A stretch of 64,000 bases of DNA, from contig CAZNXJ010000009.1 of the NCBI GenBank assembly GCA_964577115.1, positions 1-64,000 on the forward strand, in the 5' to 3' direction. The stretch is from CAZNXJ01 sp964577115. GTDB taxonomy: Bacteria; Planctomycetota; Planctomycetia; Pirellulales; Pirellulaceae. Within the stretch, counting starts at the first letter, position 1, and every line of letters begins with the position of its first letter. The notes beneath the pieces are model-generated. The model had not been told where the DNA came from. It saw nothing but the letters and a program-made list of their open reading frames with translations, and ran no database searches. Below, in pieces: positions 22,946 through 35,600 of the stretch. A program made the translations under genes and the position numbers.

Positions 22946-24025
22946 ATGTGGCCGCCGCAGGATGAGGAGATTTGGCGAGCGCTCGAGCGAGCGTGGCAGT
23001 CGGGGGATTGGGGCCGATACCACGGTCAGCATGTGGAAGCGCTTGAGCGGCAACTGGCCGAGCGGCATGAAGTGGCGCTAGCCATGACGTGCGCTTCGGG
23101 AACGTTTGCCGTCGAGCTCGCGCTGCGGGCTGCCGGGGTGCAGCCAGGCGACGAAGTGCTTCTCGCCGGATACGACTTTCCCGGAAATTTTCGCAGTATC
23201 GAAGCCATTGGCGCTCGGCCGGTGCTCGTCGATATCGAACCCGCCACGTGGTGCCTCGATGTTGAGGCGGTCGAGCAGCATTTCGAGAAGCAGCCGCTAC
23301 CGCGCGCCGTGATCGTGTCGCACTTGCACGGCGGGCTGGCGGATATGCAGCGGCTCTGCGCTTGGGCACGCCCACGCCGCGTCGCGGTGATCGAAGACGC
23401 TTGCCAGACGCCCGGTGCGATGGTGCAGGGACGCCGAGCGGGTGCGTGGGGCGATGTCGGTGTGCTCAGTTTCGGCGGCAGCAAGCTGCTGACGGCTGGC
23501 CGCGGCGGCGCGATTCTGATGTCCGATCCGTCGCTGTACCAGCGCGCACGTATTTTCTGCGACCGAGGAAATCACGCGTTTCCGCTCAGCGAGCTGCAAG
23601 CCGCCGTACTTCTGCCGCAGTTGGACCAGCTCGATGCACGCAACCACCGCCGCCAGCAATCCGTGCAGTTGCTCACCGACGCACTAGCTGAACACACATG
23701 GCTCGTCCCGGCAGGCTCCGCCGGACGGGGGCAGTCGAGCTATTACAAGCTGGCGTGGCGCCTCGATGGCGGCGATCCGCAGCTCCGCGACCGCCTACTG
23801 ATGCGGGCGGAACAACAGGCGTGGCCGCTCGGGGCGGGATTTCGTGGATTTGCTCGCCGAGGTCCCGCCCGGTGCCGGCGCGTCGGCGATCTGACGCACA
23901 GCATCGCCGCCGCAGAACGAACGCTGCTGCTGCACCATCCGATTCTGCTAGCAGCGCGCGAGCAGCTCAGTACGTTCGCTCAGCAGTTCCACGAAGAACT
24001 CTGCCAGCTCCGCGCGGGAACGTGA
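22946..24025 (+). CDS. DegT/DnrJ/EryC1/StrS-family aminotransferase
   Basis: A 359-residue PLP enzyme of the nucleotide-sugar aminotransferase family. Features are an N-terminal helix, TCASGTFAVELALRA, the PLP-anchoring HLHGGLADM and VIEDACQTPGA (Asp), and the Schiff-base Lys180 in FGGSKLLTAGRGG. It would transfer an amino group from Glu or Gln to a keto sugar linked to a nucleotide, for surface polysaccharide or secondary metabolites. It stands alone, not beside the sugar-nucleotide genes 17 kb downstream. The ATG at 22946 is preferred over the GTG at 22940. Confidence 0.85.
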   Translation: MWPPQDEEIWRALERAWQSGDWGRYHGQHVEALERQLAERHEVALAMTCASGTFAVELALRAAGVQPGDEVLLAGYDFPGNFRSIEAIGARPVLVDIEPATWCLDVEAVEQHFEKQPLPRAVIVSHLHGGLADMQRLCAWARPRRVAVIEDACQTPGAMVQGRRAGAWGDVGVLSFGGSKLLTAGRGGAILMSDPSLYQRARIFCDRGNHAFPLSELQAAVLLPQLDQLDARNHRRQQSVQLLTDALAEHTWLVPAGSAGRGQSSYYKLAWRLDGGDPQLRDRLLMRAEQQAWPLGAGFRGFARRGPARCRRVGDLTHSIAAAERTLLLHHPILLAAREQLSTFAQQFHEELCQLRAGT

Positions 24026-24250
24026 AGACTCCGCGCGGCCTCAGCCCCCATCGCGTCCGTTCGCTCATGACCAGGACGCCTGTGCAGCATGCGAACTCTG
24101 CTGAATGCCTGCCCCGCCCCGCGGCTCCGGCCTTTGCTTCGCAGCAAATGCGGGAGGAGCCGTCCATGAGGGGCGACGTATGCCGGGCACAGTGCCACAG
24201 TGCGGTCGCCCATGTAGAGGATGCGTCACGTCTACAAATGCCCGAGGGAA

Positions 24251-24469
24251 TCACGCGCGAGCGCTGGACAGCTTGCCTTCGCGGTCCGTACGCTGGTGAG
24301 CGAATTCGTCGTCATCCAGCAGGATCTGAAGTTCGCCTCGAACGACGTGGACTTCCTGGGGCGCTTCGATGGCGAGCGTCACGCGATTGCCGAGAATGCG
24401 GCTGACATAGACGCGAACGTTATCACCAATGACTAACGATTCACCCGGCTTGCGACTGAGAACTAACAT
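24251..24469 (-). CDS. csrA: Carbon storage regulator CsrA (second copy)
   Basis: A 72-residue CsrA paralogue (MLVLSRKPGESLVIGDN, APQEVHVVRGEL), with Leu4 and Arg44 conserved. It differs from the copy at 20437 at many positions and has a basic rather than acidic tail, so the two are diverged paralogues and not a recent duplicate. The start has a strong AGGAGGAGG ribosome binding site a few bases upstream; the two GGA triplets there are natural CsrA targets, suggesting auto- or cross-regulation (inference). It is divergent from the TPR gene. Confidence 0.92.
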   Translation of the reverse strand: MLVLSRKPGESLVIGDNVRVYVSRILGNRVTLAIEAPQEVHVVRGELQILLDDDEFAHQRTDREGKLSSARA

Positions 24470-24861
24470 CTTTGCCTCCTCCTTGATTGAATTTGCTCGC
24501 GGCCCCGACTGTGTTCCGGCTCGGCGAACAGTCTCAAAAAAGGAAATTTTGATACTTCGCCAAGTTGGCGGTCGCCACGTAACTGCAAGCTCCGTGCCTT
24601 TAAGTTTAATCTCAAGAATTCTCGCCTATTTACCGTGGCCTGCCTTCCAAAGAATTAACTCGTTCGCCTGGATTGTGCAGTTTGCGATACTTAGCTCAGT
24701 GGCAGCTCCCGCTCTGGGAGGAGGTTCCCAAGATGAGACACCATCGGAGGTGGTTTCTGGGCATGCGGTGTGATCGCGGAGAAGCCATTATGGGGCGCTA
24801 TTGGTCGTTCTTTGGTCATTTGCGGGCGCTGTTTCGGCCCTTTCGCACGAGGAGCAAGGCG
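24470..24861. other. Divergent leader region with palindrome
   Basis: About 390 bases between divergent csrA and the TPR gene, with lower GC than its surroundings. It contains a perfect palindrome CGCCAA-G-TTGGCG at 24558-24570. An open frame running into the TPR gene from 24673 has no good start. Promoters for both genes should be here. Confidence 0.45.
24558..24570. promoter_or_regulatory. Perfect 13-base palindrome upstream of second csrA
   Basis: CGCCAA-G-TTGGCG has two 6-base arms around one base, about 90 bases upstream of the csrA start. Its symmetry fits a dimeric repressor site; the regulator is unknown. The site upstream of the other csrA has the same 6-1-6 geometry but a different sequence. 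Confidence 0.35.
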
Positions 24862-25680
24862 ATGTCCCACGTAGTCGCGGCCTGGAGGATGGCATTTGCC
24901 TGCCTGCCCCGCGCGCCGCTCGGCGCGGTCACCTTTTTGGCGCTCGCCTGTCATTCGACACTCGTCTGCGCGGAGACTCCGAGGGCGCTCGAGCAGCAAT
25001 TCGCCGAGGCGCTGGAGCAAGAGAATCATCAGTCTGTTGCGGTGCTGGCCGACGCCCTCATCAAGCAGAAAAATCCCCCACCGCCCGAGTTGTACTATCA
25101 CCGGGCGCGGGCGCTGTTTTGCCTGAACCGCGTCGAGGAGGCAGTGGAGGATTTCGACCGCTACGTCGAGCTGCGGCCGGCCTTGGCGTCCCGGCAATGG
25201 GAGCGCGGAATTGCTTGCTTTTACGCCGGCCGGTACGAGGACGGAGCGAAGCAGTTCGAGCTGTATCAGACGTACCACGACAACGATGTCGAAAACTCGG
25301 TCTGGCGTTTCTTATGCCTGGTGCCGCAGGTTGGCGTCGAGAAGGCGCGCGAGACGATGTTGCCGATTCGCAGGGATCCACGCGTCCCGATGATGGAGAT
25401 CTATGAAACCTATCGCGGCAACTGGAATGTTCTGCACGTGTCGCTGGCGACGTTCGCCGACCGCCCGTCAATCGAGCAGCTTGAGGCTCGCACCTTTTAC
25501 GCTCGGCTGTACATGGGGCTGTATTACCAGTACGTCGAACGGGACGACGAGTCAGCGCATCTGCTTCTCTCGCAGGCCGTTGAACAGTACCGTGACAACC
25601 GGCAGATCAATCGCTTCATGTGGTCCGTGGCCGACATTCACATGAAGCGAGCGCGGCCAGGAACGCTGCTGAAGCCGTGA
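24862..25680 (+). CDS. Exported TPR-repeat protein
   Basis: A 272-residue protein. The ATG at 24862 has GAGGAG about 9 bases upstream and opens a signal peptide (hydrophobic stretch ending STLVCAETP). The mature part has TPR-like helices: LYYHRARALFCLNRVEEAVEDFDRYVEL and the following RQWERGIACFYAGRYEDGAKQF units, then a region resembling NlpI. TPR proteins of this type act as adaptors in the periplasm. No catalytic motif is seen. It ends about 245 bases before the GH2 gene. Confidence 0.75.
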   Translation: MSHVVAAWRMAFACLPRAPLGAVTFLALACHSTLVCAETPRALEQQFAEALEQENHQSVAVLADALIKQKNPPPPELYYHRARALFCLNRVEEAVEDFDRYVELRPALASRQWERGIACFYAGRYEDGAKQFELYQTYHDNDVENSVWRFLCLVPQVGVEKARETMLPIRRDPRVPMMEIYETYRGNWNVLHVSLATFADRPSIEQLEARTFYARLYMGLYYQYVERDDESAHLLLSQAVEQYRDNRQINRFMWSVADIHMKRARPGTLLKP

Positions 25681-25924
25681 CGCGCGCAGCGGGATCGTCG
25701 AGCCACACTGCCGCGTTTTTCCTGGTCACCGGATCGTCGCTTCGAAACGCTGGGCGGGTCATCAAAACCGTTAACACGGTTCACTGGCGTTGAATACATC
25801 GCCGCGGAGGGTGTTTGCCAGCGTTCTGCCGGTTAGAATCTCCGGTGCTGATGATGCGCCTCGGCGCTCGTGCTTGGACTTTTCGACTTTTCTCGCCATT
25901 GTTGACGCGAACGCAATCGACCCG

Positions 25925-28207
<2,283 letters not shown>

Positions 28208-28228
<21 letters not shown>

Positions 28229-31200
28229 GTCGCCCGTTTCCACTTGGCTTCCGGTGGTGACGAGGATGTCGTCGACGGTTCCGTCACGTTCGGCGTGGAT
28301 AGTGGTCTGCATTTTCATGGCTTCCAGGTTCAGTAGGGCCTGACCCTTCTTCACCTTTTCGCCGGGTTGCACGGCGATGCTGACCACCATACCGGGCATG
28401 CTCGCCCCGACGTGGTTCGCATTTCCAGGTTCCGCTTTTACGCGCTGCTTGACTTCCGGTTCCGCCGAAAGATCGGCGACGGTCACCTCGCGCGGCTGCC
28501 CGTTCAGTTCGAAAAACACGGTCCTTCGGCCGTCTGGATGCGGATCGCCGACCGTCAGGAATTTGATGATCAGCGTCTTGCCACGCTCGATGTCCATCAA
28601 GAATTCTTCGCCGGGTTCCAGGCCATAGAAGAACACCGGCGTCGGCACGCCGCTCGTATCCGAGTACTTGCGCTGGTGGGCGGCGTATTGTTCGAAGACG
28701 GCGGGATAAAGGACGTACGAAAGCGCATCGCGGTGGGTCGCTTTGCGGTTGAGCAGCGAGCAAACCTTTTCTTCGGCGGCATTGAAATCGACGGGCGGCA
28801 GCGTGCTGCCCGGCCGTCCGCGCAGCGCCGGCCGGTCACGCAGGATGCGCTGCTTGACCTTCTTGGGAAAGCCGCCCGGCGGCTGCCCCATCTTGCCGCT
28901 GATTAGGTCGATCACCGATTCCGGATACGCCAGTTCCCGCTCGCCCGAGAGGACATCTTCGGTGGTCAGGCCATTGGCGACGAGGAACAGCGCCATGTCG
29001 CCGACCGCCTTCGACGTGGGCGTCACTTTGACGATGTCGCCGAACAGCTGATTGACTTCGGCGTACATGTGGCAGATCTGCACCCAGCGATCGCCGAGCC
29101 CCAGTGCGAGGGCTTGCTGGTACAGATTCGTGTATTGGCCGCCCGGCATCTCGTGGCGGTACAGGTCCGACGTGGTCGGCATTTCGATGCTCTCGAATGC
29201 CTTGTAGAACTCGCGCACGCCCCGCCAGTATTCAGCAATGGTATCGAGATGCTCTGCCGGCAGTTCGGTGTCGCGCGGCGTGAAGCGGAACGCTTCGGCC
29301 AGCGTGTTCAGATTCGGTTGCGAGGTGCCTCCCGAGAGCGGCGCCATGGCGGCATCGGCGATGTCCAAGCCAGCCTCGGACGCCTTGACGATCGAGGCTG
29401 CTTGGATGGCGGCCGTATCGTGCGTGTGGAAATGGATCGGCAGGCCGATTTCCTGCTTCAACGTGCGCACCAGCATTTCGGCCGCATACGGCTTGCAGAG
29501 CCCTGCCATGTCTTTGATGGCGAGGATGTGCGCGCCGAGCTTTTCCAGTTCGCGGGCGAGCGACACGTAATACTTCAGGTCGTATTTCGTGCGGCGGCTG
29601 TCGAGGATGTCGCCCGTGTAGCAGATCGCCGCCTCGCAAATCGCACCGGACTCGATCACCGCTTCCATCGCGACGCGCATATTAGGCACCGAATTCAGCG
29701 CGTCGAAGACGCGGAACACGTCGATGCCTGCCTGCGATGCCTCCCGGACAAACTCGATCACCACGTTGTCCGGATAGTTCGTGTAGCCGACCGCGTTCGA
29801 TGCGCGTAGCAGCATCTGAAACAGGATGTTCGGGATCCGCTCACGGAGCTCGGTCAGCCGCTGCCAGGGACATTCCTTGAGGAATCGCAGTGATGTATCG
29901 AAAGTCGCTCCGCCCCACATTTCGAGCGAAAACAGTTGGGGGAGCAATTGGGCGTACACCGGTGCGACATTCAGCAGGTCGTGGGTGCGCAGACGTGTCG
30001 CCAGCAGCGACTGATGCACATCGCGCATCGTCGTGTCAGTAATCAGCAGCGGTTTCTGATCGCGAATCCAGCGAGCAAGTCCCTCGGGGCCGAGCTCCTT
30101 CAGGCGTTGCCGCATGCCCGGGGGGGGATTCTCGATCGATAGTTCCGGCAGCGGAGCAGCCTCGCGGCGCACCTTGCGTGGCTTGGTCTTGATGAACTCG
30201 TTGCCGTTGACAATCGTTTCGGCCAGGAACGTCAGGATCTTCGTCGCGCGGTCGCGGCGGGGTGTGAACTGGAACAGTTCCGGCGTGTTGTCAATAAACG
30301 TCGTCGTGCAGCCGCCAGCGAGGAACGTCGGGTGGCTGATCAGCTTCAGGAGAAACGGGATGTTCGTCTTCACGCCGCGGATGCGGAATTCCTGAAGACT
30401 GCGTTCCATTCGCTGAATGGCATCCGGGAAGCGGCGGCCCCAGGCGGTGACTTTGACGAGCAGCGAATCGTAATACGGGTGAACATGTGCTCCCGAAAAG
30501 GCCGTTCCGGCGTCGAGCCGCACGCCCATGCCGCCCGTCGAGCGATAGTGAGCGATCCGGCCGTAGTCCGGCATGAAGTTGTTGCTGGGATCTTCCGTGG
30601 TGACTCGGCATTGCAGCGCATAGCCGTTCACGCGCACTTCGCTCTGGGAACCAAGCCCGAGCAGGGGATCGGAAAGCGGGACACCTTGCGCGATGAGGAT
30701 CTGCGCTTTGACAATGTCGACACCCGTCACGGCTTCCGTCACGGTGTGTTCGACCTGAATGCGCGGATTGACCTCGATGAAATAGAACTGGTCGGTTTCT
30801 TCGTCGACGAGAAACTCGACGGTCCCCGCATTCTCGTAGCCCACCGAACGGCCGATAGCGAGCGCGGCTTCGCACAGGGCATCGCGAGTCGCGGGGTTCA
30901 GGGCGGGCGCAGGAGCAATCTCGACGACCTTCTGGTGGCGGCGCTGGACCGAGCAATCTCGTTCGTACAGGTGCAGCAGGTTGCCGTGCTTGTCTCCGAG
31001 CAGCTGCACTTCGATGTGGCGAGCCCGCTCGATGTATTTCTCAATGAAGACATCGCGGCTGCCAAACGCCGTCAGCGACTCGCGCTGCGCCTGCTCAAAC
31101 GCGGCGGCGAAGCCGTCCGCATCCCGCACGACGCGCATGCCGCGGCCGCCACCACCGTGAGCGGCTTTCAGGATGATCGGGAAGCCGAGCTTCTCGGCGA

Positions 31201-31648
31201 CTTTCAGCCCCTGGGCCGCCGAGGGAACCGCCTTGCCGCTGCCGCTCAGAATCGGAACGCCGGCACGTTCCGCGATCGCTCGGGCGCGTACCTTGTCGCC
31301 CAGATCCTCAAGTATCTGTCGCGGGGGGCCGACGAACGTGATGCCGGCTTCGTCGCACGCGCGCACGAACTCGGCATTTTCCGACAAAAAGCCATAGCCG
31401 GGATGTATGGCGTCGATCTGGTACCGCTTGGCGAGGGCTACGATCGCTTCGATATCCAGGTAACTGCGAATCGGCTCGCCCGGCTTGCCGACCAGGTATG
31501 CCTCGTCGGCCTTGAACCGGTGTAGCGCGTAGCGGTCCTCATGGGCATAGATCGCGACGGTCCGAATCCCCAGTTCATGCGCGCTGCGAAAGACGCGAAT
31601 CGCGATTTCGCCGCGGTTGGCAACCAGCAGTTTGCGAATTGGCTTCAT
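28208..31648 (-). CDS. pyc: Pyruvate carboxylase
   Basis: A 1,146-residue single-chain biotin enzyme that converts pyruvate, bicarbonate and ATP to oxaloacetate. The order is biotin carboxylase (LLVANRGEIAIRVFRSA; ATP-grasp GGGGRGMRVV), a carboxyltransferase TIM barrel beginning near residue 540 (LLITDTTMRDVHQSLLATR, FHTHDTAAIQ), a linker domain, and a C-terminal carrier with biotin Lys1112 in LEAMKMQ. Full length matches the alpha4 type. It is anaplerotic, feeding the TCA cycle and gluconeogenesis, and it needs biotin made through the bioB gene at 50896. AAGGA precedes the ATG. Confidence 0.95.
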
Positions 31649-31805
31649 TCGATTCCTTAGCGAGCAGGCCGAACGGCAGAGCGTGCGAGCGGTAGGTTAA
31701 CGGTCGTCGACGGTCTTCTTCAATCCCACGATGGCCTCGCACTGGCCGTTAAGGTCCGGCGAGTTTCCCTAACAAGCACGGTGGTGTGTTTCTGGGGGCC
31801 GGCGG

Positions 31806-32462
31806 TCACCGGACACGCAACTCCCCGCGTTTGCTGACCTGCCAGACCTCTCCTGAACCCACATCGAAGGCGGTCAGCCAGCGATCGCCGACACAAAACG
31901 TATCGATGCACACGAGATGCTCGAGGTCGAGGATTTCGCCGCTGCGCTGCGGCGTATGACCCACGATCGCCCGTTTTCCCGATCGGTGCGGGGGCGGCAG
32001 GAATTGCGTCAGGTGCGTCCAGAACAGCAGCTGTTCTGGCTGCTCGGCCAGTTCGAGATCGGGATCGTAGTTCGCATGAAGGAACAGGTGATCGTCCGTC
32101 TCGTGGTAGGCCACACAGCGCTCGAGGAACGCGTGGTGCTCTTCCGGGATATCGTCGGGTGAGCCGCCGTAACTTTCGAGCGTTTGTTGGCCGCCGCATT
32201 CGAGCCAGAAATAGGCCTGAGAGTAGTCGCGAAAGGCCCGCAACATCATGAGCTCGTGGTTGCCCAGCAGAGGCACGAGCCGGCACTGCGACTCGAGCTC
32301 CAGCAGCCGCTCGAGCACCTGGCGACTCTGATCGCCACGGTCGACGTAATCACCCAGCGCGACGACAGTATCGTTCGGGGTGAGCTGCAGCGCGTTGAGC
32401 AATTGCTCGAGGGCGTCCGCACAGCCATGAATATCGCCAATCGCAATGGTCCGAGAAGCCAT
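31806..32462 (-). CDS. PPP-family serine/threonine protein phosphatase
   Basis: A 218-residue calcineurin-like metallophosphoesterase. The metal-site motifs are all present: GDIHGC, GDYVDRGD and GNHE, with later His in LFLHANYD and VGHTPQ. Bacterial PPP phosphatases of this size remove phosphate from Ser/Thr (and sometimes Tyr or small molecules) and often oppose Hanks-type kinases; one such kinase lies at 45635. The start at 32462 was chosen because upstream in-frame sequence lacks conservation-like content. It lies 157 bases behind pyc on the same strand. Confidence 0.88.
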   Translation of the reverse strand: MASRTIAIGDIHGCADALEQLLNALQLTPNDTVVALGDYVDRGDQSRQVLERLLELESQCRLVPLLGNHELMMLRAFRDYSQAYFWLECGGQQTLESYGGSPDDIPEEHHAFLERCVAYHETDDHLFLHANYDPDLELAEQPEQLLFWTHLTQFLPPPHRSGKRAIVGHTPQRSGEILDLEHLVCIDTFCVGDRWLTAFDVGSGEVWQVSKRGELRVR

Positions 32463-32724
32463 AGAGGTCGTAGCAGGGGCATCCAGCAGGAAAGTGTCGG
32501 CGAGATGTCGGCGAACCTGGATTGTGACCTTGGCGGGCCAAAGCGACAACCCGTCCGCGGATCGCCGCAAATTCGGCGCGGAATTCCGCTCGGCAAGAAA
32601 ACCCGCAGGCAGGCGCCGCAAGCAGCAGATATAATGTGGGGTCGAGCGATCAAAGCGAGCCGAAGAGGCGCCGGGAAAGGCGCGGTGCGGCGATCGTCTC
32701 TCGTGTCGCAGGGAGTATCGCGAT

Positions 32725-33273
32725 ATGCAATCGCTGCAGGGTCATTTTCTTGTTGCTTCGCCCCACTTACCTGACCCGAATTTTTTTCGAACCGTCGTCC
32801 TGATGGTTCAGCATGATCGGGACGGGGCCCTGGGCCTCGTGCTCAACCGCCCAACTCGCGCGACGGTCGCCGATGCCTGGCAGCGCTTTGCCAACGGCGA
32901 TGTCGACTCGCAGCAGCCGGTTTTCTGGGGCGGTCCCGTCGAAGGGCCACCGCTCGTGCTGCATTCCCAGCGCGAACTACGCCAGTCGGAAGTTCTGCCC
33001 GGCGTGTATCTCTCGTCGCGCAAAGCCGTCATCGAGCGCGTGATTCGCCGCGGGGGCCGCTTTCGGCTGTTCTTCGGCTATGCCGGCTGGGGAGCGGGCC
33101 AGTTGGAAGCCGAGCTGGACATGGGGGGGTGGCTGCTCTATCCCGCCACGGCGAGCGACGTGTTTGTCACTTCCGAGCGGATGTGGAAACGCATCACCGG
33201 AAAGATCGGCCTCGAGATTCTTGCGCCCACGATCGGCCGGCAGGTGGTCACCGACCAGCCCTGGCTGAACTAG
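32725..33273 (+). CDS. UPF0301/AlgH-family protein
   Basis: A 182-residue protein of the YqgE/AlgH family, shown by GHFLVASPHL, DPNFFRTVVLMVQH, GALGLVLNRP, FWGGPVEGPP, FFGYAGWGAGQLE and GGWLL. The family is widespread; AlgH was linked to alginate regulation in Pseudomonas, but the biochemical role is unsettled. GGGAG about 9 bases before the ATG supports the start. Convergent with the next gene, only 10 bases apart. Confidence 0.9.
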   Translation: MQSLQGHFLVASPHLPDPNFFRTVVLMVQHDRDGALGLVLNRPTRATVADAWQRFANGDVDSQQPVFWGGPVEGPPLVLHSQRELRQSEVLPGVYLSSRKAVIERVIRRGGRFRLFFGYAGWGAGQLEAELDMGGWLLYPATASDVFVTSERMWKRITGKIGLEILAPTIGRQVVTDQPWLN

Positions 33274-33283
33274 TCCGGGCGTA

Positions 33284-34099
33284 TCAGGCCGCTCGGCGCC
33301 ACGGCATCCATCGCCGCCGTACCCGTGAGCGGTTCGCAGGACGCTGCGTCTCGATCGGTTCCCCGCGTAGTACGGCGGCCGGGTGATCGTGCATCAAGCG
33401 GCGCGCTGTCTCGGGGCCGGCGAGCTGGACAACGCGGTGATAAGCGAGCCGCAGGAGGGGCCTGCGAGCGCGTGGGCCGCGCCCGTCGCTCGCCACAAAG
33501 TGCACGAGCTGCTGTTCGAGCATCCATTCGGCCATGCGGCGCGCCGTGACGCCGAAGTCGCCCAGCAAACTGCCCGCCGTAATCTGCATCAGGCAGCCCC
33601 GCTCGACGAGCGCCTCCACTCGTTCGGGCACGCAGGCCAGTGCGGGATGACGTTCCGGACGCGCGACAACGACAGTAACTCCGCCACGCTGGAGCGGTTC
33701 CGCGAGTTCTTCGAGTTGGGCCGGGGCCTTCGCGGGGACTTCCACGAGCAGATGCCGGCGCTGGTCCGCAAGCGTTACCAGGTCGCCGCGGACGAGGCGT
33801 TCGGGCAGATTCAGATCCAGCTGCACGGTGGCTCCGGGATGCACGTGCAGGTCGATGCCGCACGCGGCAAGTACCTCGCGCAGGTGCTCCGTCCGTGTTC
33901 GAATCAGTTCGCCCCGTACATGGCGGTAGCGGCCAAGCTGATGAGCGGTAGCGATGATCGTCCGGATCCCATCGGCACGCGCCAGGCGTGCCATTTCAAT
34001 GGCTTCCTTCCAGCTCCGCGCGCCGTCATCCACGCCGGGAAGCAGGTGACAATGAATGTCAATCAGGTCCTCTGGCTCGTTCACGGCAATGTCCAGCAT
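33284..34099 (-). CDS. CpsB/YwqE-like PHP-domain protein with altered metal site
   Basis: A 271-residue protein of the PHP family that includes CpsB/CapC tyrosine phosphatases controlling capsule synthesis (DIHCHLLPGVDDGARSW near the N-terminus, QITAGSLLGDFG later). The usual AHPER motif reads ARPER, and the late SDAH motif reads SDGR; both changes replace a predicted metal-ligand His with Arg. The first HxH is intact. It may be catalytically weak, use fewer metals, or have lost phosphatase activity. No capsule kinase (Wzc/CpsD) lies nearby. Confidence 0.75.
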   Translation of the reverse strand: MLDIAVNEPEDLIDIHCHLLPGVDDGARSWKEAIEMARLARADGIRTIIATAHQLGRYRHVRGELIRTRTEHLREVLAACGIDLHVHPGATVQLDLNLPERLVRGDLVTLADQRRHLLVEVPAKAPAQLEELAEPLQRGGVTVVVARPERHPALACVPERVEALVERGCLMQITAGSLLGDFGVTARRMAEWMLEQQLVHFVASDGRGPRARRPLLRLAYHRVVQLAGPETARRLMHDHPAAVLRGEPIETQRPANRSRVRRRWMPWRRAA

Positions 34100-34595
34100 T
34101 CAGGTCCCGGTTTGCGCTCCCATCCATGGCCACGGCGCACGGGGGCGCTTTCGCGGCGCGGAGTATAGTGTCCGGCCGACTTGCGTCAATAGAAGTGGAG
34201 CGGCCGCGAGGGATCCGGGTTCGCAGGTTCTGACGTGGGAGAGTTTGGAGTACAGGTAGGAGGGGGGAGATTTGCCGCACGATCGTGCGAGCACGCGGCG
34301 GGACGAGATTGGCGAAAGTTTGCACGCTCGGCCCCTTCACCTGTGGAGGCGGACCTGCAAGTGCGGAAGAAGCGAATGCTTCCCCGCCACAAGGATTGTT
34401 GGTTGTGTATCGTTCGGGTGGGCTGGCGAGTGCGGCCGTGCCGGATATTTCTCCGTCCTGACGGCGGACGAGCGGCCGAGTCCCCCTGCAATTGACCCTC
34501 TGCGCCCTCGCCGGTATTGTGTGAGCTTCGCCAGTCGTCGCGGCGAAGGTTCTGCGAGCCTGGTTGGCTTCCATCGCCCCTACGGATAGTTTTCG
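34100..34595. other. Divergent intergenic region
   Basis: About 500 bases between the divergent PHP gene and the FabH gene. Open frames have no recognisable content. A small inverted repeat (GAAGC-GAAT-GCTTC) is near 34370-34383. Nothing else is supported. Confidence 0.4.
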
Positions 34596-35600
34596 GTGAG
34601 ATACGCAGCTATCGGCCCGATTTCGGTCTACCTGCCGGAACGCGTCGAGACGAACGAACAGCTGAAACAAGAGCATCCCGAATGGGACATGGATCTCATC
34701 CATGAGAAAACGGGCATCGCCGCCCGCCACATCGCTCGCCCCGACGAATGTTCTTCGGATCTCGGTGTGAAAGCGGCCGAGCGGCTATTTGCCGAGTATG
34801 ACATTGCGCGCGAGTCCATCGATTTCCTGCTGCTCTGCACGCAAACGCCAGACTATCCCCTGCCGACGACGGCGTGCTTGATGCAGGAGCGCCTCGGGTT
34901 GCCGACCCGCGTCGGCGCGTTCGACTTCAACCTCGGTTGTTCGGGGTTCGTCTATGGCGTCGCGATCGCGAACGGGCTGATTCAGAGCGGCGCTGCTCGG
35001 CGGGTGCTGCTGATCACCGCCGAAACGTACACCAAGTACATCCATCCCGAAGACCGCAGTCTGCGAACTATTTTTGGCGACGGTGCGGCGGCGACGCTCA
35101 TTGAAGCGAGCGACCGTCCGACACTGTCCGGATTCTGCTTTGGCACGGATGGCTCCGGCGCCGATACGCTGCTGGTAACGCGCGGCGGCTGCCGGCCCCC
35201 CGAGGCGGCTCATCGGCCTCGGCATCGGCAGCGCTGGCCGAGCGCCCTGTACATGGACGGCCCGAGCCTAATTGGTTTCACCGTCGCTGCGATTCCCAAA
35301 CTGGTGGATGACATTCTCGCTGCGGCCAATGCCGATCGGCAGTCGATCGATTACTACCTGTTCCATCAGGCAACGCGCAAGATGCTCGAGCAACTCCAGC
35401 AGCGCATGAAAATCGATCCCGCGATGATGCCGATCATCCTCGAAGACTGCGGCAACACCGTCAGCTCGACGCTGCCCATCGTCATCGACCGGATGCGCGC
35501 CGACGGGCGCCTGCGCCCCGGCTGCCGCAACCTACTGGTGGGCTTCGGCGTCGGCTGGTCCTGGGCCGGCTGCGTGTGGGAAGAGACCTGGGGCGCCTAG
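34596..35600 (+). CDS. 3-oxoacyl-ACP synthase III (FabH-type)
   Basis: A 334-residue thiolase-fold condensing enzyme. The catalytic triad is predicted as Cys115 in NLGCSGFVYG, His257 in LFHQATRKM and Asn287 in EDCGNTVSSTLP. FabH-type enzymes join an acyl-CoA with malonyl-ACP to start fatty-acid or specialised lipid chains. The sequence is typical, but no fab operon is present, so it could serve a secondary pathway. The start is GTG 34596. Its TAG stop falls within CTAG and the convergent subtilisin ends in the same four bases. Confidence 0.87.
   Translation: MRYAAIGPISVYLPERVETNEQLKQEHPEWDMDLIHEKTGIAARHIARPDECSSDLGVKAAERLFAEYDIARESIDFLLLCTQTPDYPLPTTACLMQERLGLPTRVGAFDFNLGCSGFVYGVAIANGLIQSGAARRVLLITAETYTKYIHPEDRSLRTIFGDGAAATLIEASDRPTLSGFCFGTDGSGADTLLVTRGGCRPPEAAHRPRHRQRWPSALYMDGPSLIGFTVAAIPKLVDDILAAANADRQSIDYYLFHQATRKMLEQLQQRMKIDPAMMPIILEDCGNTVSSTLPIVIDRMRADGRLRPGCRNLLVGFGVGWSWAGCVWEETWGA

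Noticed and set aside
30332..31525. Long plus-strand open frame of 397 codons opposite pyc
   Set aside because: It lies fully inside the antisense of a clear pyruvate carboxylase; high-GC codon bias creates such frames, and its product has no domain.
34370..34383. Rho-independent terminator in the 34.1-34.6 kb gap
   Set aside because: Stem of only 5 bp and no T-run after it.
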